Positions 1 to 5,690 of a stretch of 6,372 nucleotides of DNA are shown here, piece after piece. Origin of the DNA: an uncultured Treponema sp. GTDB taxonomy: Bacteria > Spirochaetota > Spirochaetia > Treponematales > Treponemataceae. The notes beneath the pieces were generated by a model, which was not told where the DNA came from, did not search any database, and saw only the letters and a list, made by a program, of their open reading frames with translations. The stretch's first letter is position 1. Each line of letters starts with the position of its first letter. Location: positions 1 through 6,372 of the forward strand of contig CALBGU010000229.1 of the NCBI GenBank assembly GCA_937893155.1, given 5' to 3'. The translations under genes and the position numbers were made by a program.

Positions 1-196
1 CATGGTTTTTCCCATAGCTCTTGGCACCTTCTTCAAGATAGCCTTCGGAAGCGTTTACGATAAGACCGAGAAGTTCAGCGCCATACCCGTTGCGGTGGTG
101 GAGGAGAACGAGAACCCTGCATTCAGACAGGTGCTTGATGGCATAGAGAGTGCCGATGAGCCTTTTCTGAAGGTCACCTACGCCGACAGCAGCAAG
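1..196 (+). pseudogene. Fragment of an ABC-2 type transporter permease joined in frame to the GlyRS
   Basis: Residues 1-65 of the open frame (FPIALGTFFKIAFG, then FSAIPVAVVEEN, then FRQVLDGI and PFLKVTYADSSK) match the usual start of ABC-2 type permeases. In those proteins a first membrane helix is followed by an extracytoplasmic stretch beginning with IPVAVV, then a phrase ending in VTY. The rest of such a permease (about 300 more residues, five or more helices) is missing. Codon use differs from the following GlyRS: ATA is used repeatedly for Ile and AGA for Arg here, while the next 80 codons use ATC and mostly CGC. The upstream part lies outside the window. This is either a recombination remnant or a mis-joined contig. 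The family assignment rests on recalled sequence patterns, not on a search. Confidence 0.6.
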
Positions 197-1366
197 GTCA
201 TCGCCGGCGCGAGCACCTATGCCAAGGCGGACTACGTCGTCGCTGACGGCGTCGCCAAGGACGACTATGTGGCGCTCTCCGACAGGATGAGGCGCGACTT
301 GAAGGCGTTCATCGACGCGCACATCGACTGCCCCGCGTGCAAGAGCAAGAACCGCAAGTTTACCGACGTGCGCGAGTTCAACCTGATGTTCAAGACGTAC
401 CAAGGGCCGGTCGCTGACGACGCGCACCTCATCTACCTGCGCCCGGAAACGTGCCAGTCCATTTTCGTGGACTTCAAGAACATTGTGCAGTCAAACCGCA
501 TGAAAGTGCCGTTCGGCGTCGCGCAGGTCGGAAAGTCGTTCCGCAACGAAATCATCTTCAAGAACTTCATTTTCCGCACCTGCGAGTTCGAGCAGATGGA
601 AATGGAGTATTTCTGCAAGCCAGGAACGGAAGACGAAACGTTCGAGCGATGGAGAAAGGAACGCTGGGGCTTCTATTTGAAGTACGGTATTGCCGAAAAG
701 AACCTCAAGTGGCATCATCACGACAAGTTGGCGCACTACGCAAAAGATGCTTATGACATCACCTACAATTTCCCGATTGGCTTTGAGGAAGTTGAGGGTA
801 TCCACAGCCGCACCGACTTCGACCTTTCTCAGCATATGGAGTATTCAAAGAAAGACCTTCAGTACATCGACCAGGACGACGGAAACAAGAAATATGTTCC
901 GTATGTTGTTGAAACGTCCGCTGGCTTGAACCGCAATTTCTTGATGTTCCTCTGCGAAGCATACGAAGAGCAGAACGTCGGCACAGACGGCAAGGACGAT
1001 TATCGCACTGTGCTGCACTTAGACCCGCGCTTAGCACCGATTACGGTCGCGGTATTGCCGTTGATGAAAAAAGACGGTTTGGCAGAAAAGACGAAAGAGA
1101 TTCAGCATTTGCTCAAAGAAGATTTCGTTACCGATTACGATACATCTGGTTCTGTGGGCAAGCGTTATCGCCGTCAGGACGAAGTTGGAACACCGTTCTG
1201 CGTTACGGTCGATTACGAAACCTTAGGAGAGGGCGACGGCGCACTCAAAGACACGGTTACTATCCGTTACCGCGATTCTATGGAGCAGGAGCGTGTTGCG
1301 CTCAAAGACCTCGTGGCAAAAATCCGCGACGGTATCAAGAATTACAAGCCTGTTCTTAAAGCATAG
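2..1366 (+). CDS. glyQS: Glycine--tRNA ligase (dimeric class II type), amino-terminally truncated and fused to a foreign segment; open at left edge
   Basis: From about residue 66 to 454 the frame is a class II glycyl-tRNA synthetase, which charges tRNA-Gly with glycine in the cytoplasm. Visible landmarks are a zinc-type CPAC (C110, C113), REFNLMFKT (124-132), the LRPETCQ stretch (146-152), motif 2 FRNEI (180-184) followed by the family sequence FRTCEFEQMEMEYF (191-204), and motif 3 around ETSAGLNRN. The carboxy-terminal anticodon-binding domain starts near LAPITVAVLPL and holds GKRYRRQDEVGTPF and VTIRYRDSMEQERV. Motif 1 and the first zinc pair are absent, because residues 1-65 read as an ABC-2 permease instead. 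The ATG at base 2 is therefore probably not a real start. Ser153 replaces the Gly usual after RPETxQ. The stop is TAG at 1364-1366. The GlyRS identity of the main part is secure. Whether this polypeptide exists in a cell is doubtful, since an assembly chimera would give the same picture. Confidence 0.88.
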   Translation: MVFPIALGTFFKIAFGSVYDKTEKFSAIPVAVVEENENPAFRQVLDGIESADEPFLKVTYADSSKVIAGASTYAKADYVVADGVAKDDYVALSDRMRRDLKAFIDAHIDCPACKSKNRKFTDVREFNLMFKTYQGPVADDAHLIYLRPETCQSIFVDFKNIVQSNRMKVPFGVAQVGKSFRNEIIFKNFIFRTCEFEQMEMEYFCKPGTEDETFERWRKERWGFYLKYGIAEKNLKWHHHDKLAHYAKDAYDITYNFPIGFEEVEGIHSRTDFDLSQHMEYSKKDLQYIDQDDGNKKYVPYVVETSAGLNRNFLMFLCEAYEEQNVGTDGKDDYRTVLHLDPRLAPITVAVLPLMKKDGLAEKTKEIQHLLKEDFVTDYDTSGSVGKRYRRQDEVGTPFCVTVDYETLGEGDGALKDTVTIRYRDSMEQERVALKDLVAKIRDGIKNYKPVLKA

Positions 1367-1388
1367 GATTGCAATTATATAAGGTTTC

Positions 1389-1393
1389 TGGAG
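1389..1393 (+). promoter_or_regulatory. Ribosome binding site of the aldo/keto reductase gene
   Basis: TGGAG lies 8 bases before ATG 1402. This favours that start over the in-frame TTG at 1369, which begins only 2 bases after the GlyRS stop and has no comparable site in front of it. Confidence 0.6.
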
Positions 1394-1401
1394 TAAGAAA
1401 A

Positions 1402-2163
1402 ATGGATTTTGTGGCACTTGGTAAAACAGATTTACTCGTAAGTCATACTGCGTTCGGGGCGATGAGTTTGGGCGAGGTGGCGAGCGATGAGGAAGCAAGT
1501 CAGCTCGTGCATAAGGCGTATGAAGGAGGCGTGAACTTCTTTGATACAGCCCACGACACAAAGGTGAGCGAGCAGCGGCTCGGAAACGCTCTCAAGGGTA
1601 TGAGGCACGATGTGTTTTTGTCAACCAAGTCCACGTCCAAAGGCGCACAGGCTTTAATAGAAGATTTGAGGGAAAGCCTTGAAGCATTGAAGACGGATTA
1701 TGTCGATGTGTTTCAGCTGGAAAATCCCGAAAAAGACGCTGTTTGCTCTGCCGATAGTGCGCTTTATAAATCGCTCTTGAGTGCAAAAGAAAGCGGCTTA
1801 ACTCGGCATATCGGCATTGTTACTGAGTCGCTCGAGATAGCTGATATTGCGGTGAACAGCGGGCTGTTTGAAACGGTGCAGCTTTCTTTTAATGTGCTTT
1901 CGAGTGATGAGGCGCGCCGTATTGTAAAAACGTGTGAAGAAAAAGAAATCGGGGTCATCGCAATGCAGCCATTGAACGGAGGCATTATTTCAAATATCCC
2001 GATTGCGTTCGGTTTTTTGAATCAATTTGACAATGTTGTCCCTGTGTGGGGAGTAAGGAACAGCGAAGAGCTGCAGCAAATCTTATACTTCACTGAGCAC
2101 CCGCCTGTTATTGATGAAGACTTCAAGAAAGAAGCCGAAAAGCTCAGAATGTTTTTTAACTGA
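1402..2163 (+). CDS. Aldo/keto reductase family protein with two substituted catalytic residues
   Basis: This 253-residue protein has a TIM-barrel aldo/keto reductase pattern: LGKTDLLVSHTAFGAMSLGE at the first strand, then GGVNFFDTA (42-50), SEQRLGNALKG, VFLSTKS (71-77), LEALKTDYVDVFQL (93-106), RHIGIV (135-140), GVIAMQPLNGG (184-194) and a cofactor-end PVWGVRNSEEL (214-224). Family members normally reduce carbonyls with NADPH through an Asp-Tyr-Lys-His tetrad. Here Asp48 and Lys76 are in place, but the Tyr of DTAxxYxxSE is Thr53, and the His of the usual FQLHNP is Glu107. Ordinary reductase activity is therefore uncertain. The protein is at the short end for the family and has no carboxy-terminal 4Fe-4S cysteine motif. 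It follows the GlyRS stop by 35 bases on the same strand and may be co-transcribed with it. Its substrate cannot be inferred. The family call is secure. Confidence 0.88.
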   Translation: MDFVALGKTDLLVSHTAFGAMSLGEVASDEEASQLVHKAYEGGVNFFDTAHDTKVSEQRLGNALKGMRHDVFLSTKSTSKGAQALIEDLRESLEALKTDYVDVFQLENPEKDAVCSADSALYKSLLSAKESGLTRHIGIVTESLEIADIAVNSGLFETVQLSFNVLSSDEARRIVKTCEEKEIGVIAMQPLNGGIISNIPIAFGFLNQFDNVVPVWGVRNSEELQQILYFTEHPPVIDEDFKKEAEKLRMFFN

Positions 2164-2203
2164 AACTACGTTCAACATACCAGTTTATTTTCTGAATTGC
2201 CAT

Positions 2204-2229
2204 AAAAAAATGCACCGCAATGGGTGCAT
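2204..2229 (-). terminator. Rho-independent terminator of the copper operon
   Basis: ATGCACC (2210-2216) and GGTGCAT (2223-2229) form a perfect 7-bp stem with a 6-base loop. Read on the minus strand, the stem is followed directly by seven T residues (2210-2204). It lies 18 bases beyond the copA stop, between the convergent copA and aldo/keto reductase genes. On the plus strand no T-run follows, so it should act mainly on the copper operon. Confidence 0.8.
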
Positions 2230-2247
2230 AAAACAAGGTTTCGCCTT

Positions 2248-4791
2248 TTAGCCGATAACTTTGTAATCTTGGGCTTCGATTGCCGCCTTGATTGCGTCAG
2301 TTGCAACATCTTTGCTCATCTTGACAACGACCGTGCCGCTTTCGTAGCTTGCAACGGCTTCAGTTACGCCGTCTAGTGCTTCAACCGCTTTTTTGACGCG
2401 CGCTTCGCAATGACCGCACATCATACCTTCGACTTTTAGAGTCTTTTCCATAGAGTTTTCCCCCATTGTATCAGAAAATATATGTTTCAAATCGACTGAT
2501 TTGCTTTTTATCCGCGTGTCCTTTTTTGCGCTGTGCATATCGAACAGATTCAGCCGCAACGCATTCGATACAACGCAAAAACTAGACAAACTCATCGCCG
2601 CCGCGCCGAACATTGGATTGAGCGTCCAGCCGAATGCCGCGATGTACGCACCTGCCGCCAGCGGAATGCCAGCAACGTTGTAGAAAAATGCCCAGAACAG
2701 ATTTTCTTTGATGTTCTTGAGCGTCTGACGGCTCAAACGAATTGCCGCCGTTACATCGGTCAGGCGACTTTTCATCAGCACGACATCTGCCGCATCTATC
2801 GCAATATCCGTGCCTGCCCCAATAGCAATGCCCACATCAGCTCTCGTCAGCGCAACCGCATCGTTTATGCCGTCACCCACCATCGCAACACACGCGCCTT
2901 GCGCTTTGAGCGAGCGGATAATGCTTTCCTTGCCGTCTGGTTTCACGCCCGAAATCACCTCGTCCACGCCGCATTCTCGGGCGATTGCGCGGGCGGTGCG
3001 TTCGTTGTCTCCCGTGAGCATTACGGTGTGAATCCCCATATTTTTGAGTTCACCAATCGCTTTCGCGCTTTCTTCTTTTACCACGTCTGTCACGGCAATA
3101 ATGCCCGCAAGTTCACCGTCCACCGCAAAAAACAGCGGCGTTTTGCCCTCCAGCGAAAGCGCGTGTGCTTTGTCGGTAATGGTTTTGTCTAGGCTGCCCA
3201 ATCGGGAGCACAAAAAAGACTCGCTTCCGCCGATGAGCGTTTTGCCCTCCAGCACTGCTTCAAGCCCATTGCCCGCAAATGTCTTAAAATCTGACGTTTC
3301 CGCTATTGACAGCGCTATTTCAGATGCCTTTTTCATAATTGCCTTTGCAAGCGGGTGCTCGCTTTTGGCTTCGAGATTTGCCGCCATTTGCAAAAGATAC
3401 GTATCGCCGCTTTTGAGCGAAATCACGTCGGTTACCACAGGTTCGCCTTTGGTAATCGTGCCTGTTTTGTCTAATGCCACAACCGTGATTTTTCCTGTCT
3501 GCTCCATAGCTGCGGACGTTTTGAACAAAATACCGTTTTTTGCCGCCTTGCCGTTTCCCACCATAATCGCGACAGGAGTCGCCAAGCCGAGTGCGCACGG
3601 GCAACTAATCACCAATACCGAAATCCCGCGAGCAAGCGCAAAGCCAAAATCCCCGCTCACCAAAAGCCAGATAATCGTCGTTACCGCAGCAATCGCAATC
3701 ACGATAGGCACAAACACCCCCGACACCGTGTCAGCAATTTTTGCAATCGGAGCTTTGGTCGCCGCCGCGTCGCTCACCATCTGGATAATTTTTGAAAGCG
3801 TCGTGTCTTCGCCGACGTGTGTCGCACGGCACTTCAAAAAACCGCTCGTATTCACCGTCGCCGACGTTACGCCGTCCCCCTGCGCCTTGTCCACGGGAAT
3901 GCTCTCGCCCGTGATAGACGATTCGTCAACTGCGCTTTCGCCCTCGAGAATCACGCCGTCAACTGCAATTTTTTCGCCCGGACGCACCACAAACGTATCT
4001 CCGATGACAACTTCATCGACTGGAATCGTTTGCTCTGCGCCATTTCGGATAACCGTTGCCGTTTCTGGAGCAAGATTCATCAGGCTCTTGAGCGCATCGG
4101 TCGTCCGTCCTTTAGAAATGGATTCCAACAGTTTCCCGACCGTGATGAGCGTTACAATCATCGCCGCGCTCTCAAAATAAAAATCGTGCATATAGCGCAT
4201 AACGGCATCTTCACTGCCCGAAACGACTGCGCCCGTCATCGCAAAAAGTGCCCAAGTGCTGTATATAAACGCAGACGCAGAGCCAAGCGCAACCAGCGTA
4301 TCCATATTCGGTGCACGGTGCAGAAGCGCTGTAAATCCGCTCACGAAGAATTTTTGGTTGATGACCATAACGATTGCCGCCAAAAGCAACTGAAAAAGCC
4401 CCATCGCCACGTGATTGCCGTCAAAAAATGCGGGCAATTTCCAGCCCCACATTATATGCCCCATCGAAAAATACATCAGCACCAGCAAAAACGCAGCAGA
4501 CGAAATGAGACGCTTTTTCAAAACAGGCGTTTCGCTCAAAAACACTCCATCTGCGCTCGACTTTTTTGCGGCGGTACTGTCTTTCGCCGTTTTTTCAGCC
4601 GCACCGTACCCCGCCTCTGTTACCGCTTTAATAATCGCCGAAGCATCAACCTCGCCATCAACACCCATTGAGTTCGTCAACAGACTGACAGAGCACGATT
4701 TCACGCCCGCAACTTTTGAAACCGCCTTTTCAACCCGCGCCGAACACGCCGCACACGTCATTCCGGTAACCGAATATTGCTTCAATGCCAC
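2248..4791 (-). CDS. copA: Cu(I)-exporting P1B-type ATPase CopA with amino- and carboxy-terminal HMA domains
   Basis: This 847-residue inner-membrane ATPase is predicted to export cytoplasmic Cu(I). The order is: HMA domain (about 3-68, GMTCAAC with C13 and C16); four membrane helices (about 95-224); actuator domain with TGES (294-297); helices at about 354-376 and 384-408 with the transport motif CPC (397-399); phosphorylation DKTGT (D441); nucleotide-binding domain with HP (479-480) and GNG (507-509); TGDN (593-596); GDGIND (639-644); and two last helices carrying YN (704-705) and MSLSS (733-737). The CPC, YN and MxxSS set marks the Cu(I)/Ag(I) class. After a linker (750-780) comes a second HMA domain (781-847) with MCGHC (C792, C795). 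The start is GTG 4791, directly abutting the TAA of the upstream gene and preceded by GAGGTGA at 4803-4797. All catalytic motifs are intact. Ag(I) as a second substrate is possible. Confidence 0.97.
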   Translation of the reverse strand: MALKQYSVTGMTCAACSARVEKAVSKVAGVKSCSVSLLTNSMGVDGEVDASAIIKAVTEAGYGAAEKTAKDSTAAKKSSADGVFLSETPVLKKRLISSAAFLLVLMYFSMGHIMWGWKLPAFFDGNHVAMGLFQLLLAAIVMVINQKFFVSGFTALLHRAPNMDTLVALGSASAFIYSTWALFAMTGAVVSGSEDAVMRYMHDFYFESAAMIVTLITVGKLLESISKGRTTDALKSLMNLAPETATVIRNGAEQTIPVDEVVIGDTFVVRPGEKIAVDGVILEGESAVDESSITGESIPVDKAQGDGVTSATVNTSGFLKCRATHVGEDTTLSKIIQMVSDAAATKAPIAKIADTVSGVFVPIVIAIAAVTTIIWLLVSGDFGFALARGISVLVISCPCALGLATPVAIMVGNGKAAKNGILFKTSAAMEQTGKITVVALDKTGTITKGEPVVTDVISLKSGDTYLLQMAANLEAKSEHPLAKAIMKKASEIALSIAETSDFKTFAGNGLEAVLEGKTLIGGSESFLCSRLGSLDKTITDKAHALSLEGKTPLFFAVDGELAGIIAVTDVVKEESAKAIGELKNMGIHTVMLTGDNERTARAIARECGVDEVISGVKPDGKESIIRSLKAQGACVAMVGDGINDAVALTRADVGIAIGAGTDIAIDAADVVLMKSRLTDVTAAIRLSRQTLKNIKENLFWAFFYNVAGIPLAAGAYIAAFGWTLNPMFGAAAMSLSSFCVVSNALRLNLFDMHSAKKDTRIKSKSVDLKHIFSDTMGENSMEKTLKVEGMMCGHCEARVKKAVEALDGVTEAVASYESGTVVVKMSKDVATDAIKAAIEAQDYKVIG
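2449..2464 (-). promoter_or_regulatory. Possible internal translation start for a free CopZ-like HMA domain
   Basis: Within copA, GGGGG (2464-2460) lies 8 bases before an in-frame ATG (2451-2449) encoding Met781. That Met begins the carboxy-terminal HMA domain exactly where a stand-alone 67-residue copper chaperone would start. The G-run can pair with the CCUCC of 16S rRNA with one G:U pair, and similar G-runs precede the other two genes of the operon. It could equally be a relic of the gene fusion that created this domain arrangement. No direct evidence of use is visible. Confidence 0.35.
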
Positions 4792-5148
4792 TTATTTCAC
4801 CTCTACGACCGTATACCCTGCATTCGCCACCGCATTTTTTAGCTCTTCATCGCTTACTTCGCGGCAGTATTCCACCACAGCAATCTTTTTCTTCAAATTG
4901 ACTTTCGCAGCCACCCCATCGAGCTTGTTCAGCGAGTTCTGAATATGATTTTGGCAATTCACGCACTTCATTCCATCGATAACAAGGGTCTTCTCTCCAA
5001 TTTTTGCACCTTCGAGCGTTTTTTCGTCCGCGATAGTTTCTCCGCCGCCACCGCAGCAGCCTCCCGAACCGCCGAAGTGCTTCTTCGCCGAAAATGCCGC
5101 ACCGACAGCAATCGCCGCAATCGCTATAATTATAACAACGTTAATCAT
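4792..5148 (-). CDS. Membrane-anchored heavy-metal-associated (HMA) domain protein
   Basis: This 118-residue protein has an amino-terminal hydrophobic helix (about 1-20) and then a short glycine-rich segment with a Cys pair, GGSGGCCGGGG (26-36). A linker leads to one HMA domain (about 53-118) with the metal site GMKCVNC (C62, C65). The usual Thr before the first Cys is Lys61. The HMA fold binds Cu(I) through two cysteines and passes it between partners. Its place between csoR and copA suggests a membrane-tethered copper donor or sensor for CopA; this is inference. Whether the HMA domain faces the cytoplasm or the periplasm cannot be told from the sequence: the helix could be a signal anchor in either orientation. 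Only 8 bases separate it from csoR, and its G-rich ribosome site (5158-5153) overlaps the csoR stop codon. Its own TAA abuts the copA GTG, so the two are probably translationally coupled. Similar TM-CCGGG-HMA proteins accompany copA in gut Firmicutes (recalled). Confidence 0.85.
   Translation of the reverse strand: MINVVIIIAIAAIAVGAAFSAKKHFGGSGGCCGGGGETIADEKTLEGAKIGEKTLVIDGMKCVNCQNHIQNSLNKLDGVAAKVNLKKKIAVVEYCREVSDEELKNAVANAGYTVVEVK
4797..4803 (-). promoter_or_regulatory. Ribosome binding site of copA that decides the GTG start
   Basis: GAGGTGA on the minus strand matches the anti-Shine-Dalgarno well. GAGG is spaced 8 bases from GTG 4791-4789. It lies within the last codons of the upstream HMA gene, and the sequence reads TAA then GTG with no gap. 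No ATG is available at a comparable position. Confidence 0.75.
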
Positions 5149-5156
5149 TGCGCCCC

Positions 5157-5483
5157 CTATTTCAACATTCGCTGAATAGTATCCAAAAGCTCATCAACCG
5201 TTTCGGTTTTTCCCGCCTTTAAGTCGTCCGCAACACACGTCTTAATATGTTCGCTCAAAAGTTCCCGACAAAACGCATTGAGAGCCGCATTCGCCGCAGA
5301 AGCCTGAATCAAAATATTCGGGCAATACGCATTGCGCTCAAGCATTCCTCGAAGTCCTCGAACCTGCCCTTCTATGCGGTTCAAGCGATGAATCAGGGAT
5401 TTTTTTAAATCCTCCGTCCTTATTTTCGTTTTTCCGCAACATGACATTTCTTCACCTTGGATTTCTTCGTCTTCTTTACTCAT
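5157..5483 (-). CDS. csoR: CsoR-family copper-sensing transcriptional repressor
   Basis: This 108-residue all-helical repressor is of the CsoR/RcnR family (DUF156). In CsoR, Cu(I) binding weakens DNA binding and releases copper-export genes. The family core reads HRLNRIEGQVRGLRGML (32-48), AYC (52-54), QASAANAALN (60-69) and EHIKTC (78-83). The Cys-His-Cys Cu(I) ligands of CsoR are all present (C54, H79, C83), with Tyr53 before the first Cys and an acidic ETVDEL near the end, as in copper sensors rather than nickel or formaldehyde sensors. The first 22 residues are an acidic extension with a CysCys pair (C15, C16) not needed for the fold. The start chosen is ATG 5483, with GGGG 7 bases upstream. 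An in-frame ATG five codons earlier (5498) lacks a site in front of it. It is the first gene of the operon and probably represses its own promoter. Confidence 0.93.
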   Translation of the reverse strand: MSKEDEEIQGEEMSCCGKTKIRTEDLKKSLIHRLNRIEGQVRGLRGMLERNAYCPNILIQASAANAALNAFCRELLSEHIKTCVADDLKAGKTETVDELLDTIQRMLK

Positions 5484-5514
5484 AAAAATACCCCGCATAA
5501 AAAATGTTAGATAT

Positions 5515-5544
5515 ACTATATACACGCAACGGGTATTATGTCAA
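5515..5544 (-). promoter_or_regulatory. Sigma70-type promoter of the csoR-HMA-copA operon
   Basis: On the minus strand a perfect TTGACA (5544-5539) is followed after 18 bases by TATAGT (5520-5515), one mismatch from the consensus -10. The expected transcript start near 5508 leaves a leader of about 25 bases before the csoR ATG. No other strong promoter was seen between the three genes, so this should drive the whole operon. Confidence 0.75.
5520..5536 (-). promoter_or_regulatory. Candidate CsoR operator within the promoter spacer
   Basis: The minus strand reads ATACCC-GTTGC-GTGTAT, a 17-bp inverted repeat of ATACCC/GGGTAT with one mismatch in one arm. This resembles described CsoR boxes on copper operons (recalled: ATACCC and GGGTAT arms around a short centre). 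It fills the spacer between -35 and -10, where bound repressor would block RNA polymerase. A further GGGGTAT half-site lies at 5494-5488, overlapping the csoR ribosome site. Confidence 0.6.
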
Positions 5545-5571
5545 TAAAATAAACCAATAAAAACGGCAATT

Positions 5572-5617
5572 TGAAAAAAATAAACGGCTCTCGCGAAAAA
5601 CACGAAAGCCGTTTATT
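5572..5617 (-). terminator. Strong Rho-independent terminator after the broken beta-barrel gene
   Basis: AATAAACGGCT (5579-5589) and AGCCGTTTATT (5607-5617) form a perfect 11-bp stem around a 17-base loop that can pair a little further. On the minus strand the stem runs into an unbroken T-run (5580-5574). It would stop minus-strand transcripts from the pseudogene before the csoR promoter at 5544. On the plus strand only a weak T-rich tail is present. Confidence 0.8.
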
Positions 5618-5690
5618 GTGCATTATTCAAGGAGATTCAAAAACCTAACTCGAAATGGCAGCCCCGAAAATGCAAAGTTTTTTGAACAAC
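5618..5690. other. Short stretch without recognised function
   Basis: These 73 bases lie between the pseudogene and its terminator. On the minus strand another frame, one base off, reads ATELFKKLCIFGAAISS before a TAG near 5643. This could be the displaced natural end of the broken gene or may be chance. On the plus strand an AAGGAG occurs at 5629-5634, but it sits too far from the ATG at 5655 to suggest a real gene there. Confidence 0.3.

Noticed and set aside
3044..4180. Long open frame of 378 codons on the plus strand
   Set aside because: It lies wholly antisense to copA, is dominated by Ser, Thr, Ala and Ile as expected from the reverse of copA codons, and shows no recognisable domain.
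2533..4942. Other plus-strand open frames across copA and the HMA gene (for example 2533-3192, 3817-4671, 4415-4942)
   Set aside because: All are shadows of strongly conserved minus-strand coding sequence, and they are rich in Arg, His and Cys or Ser with no family resemblance.
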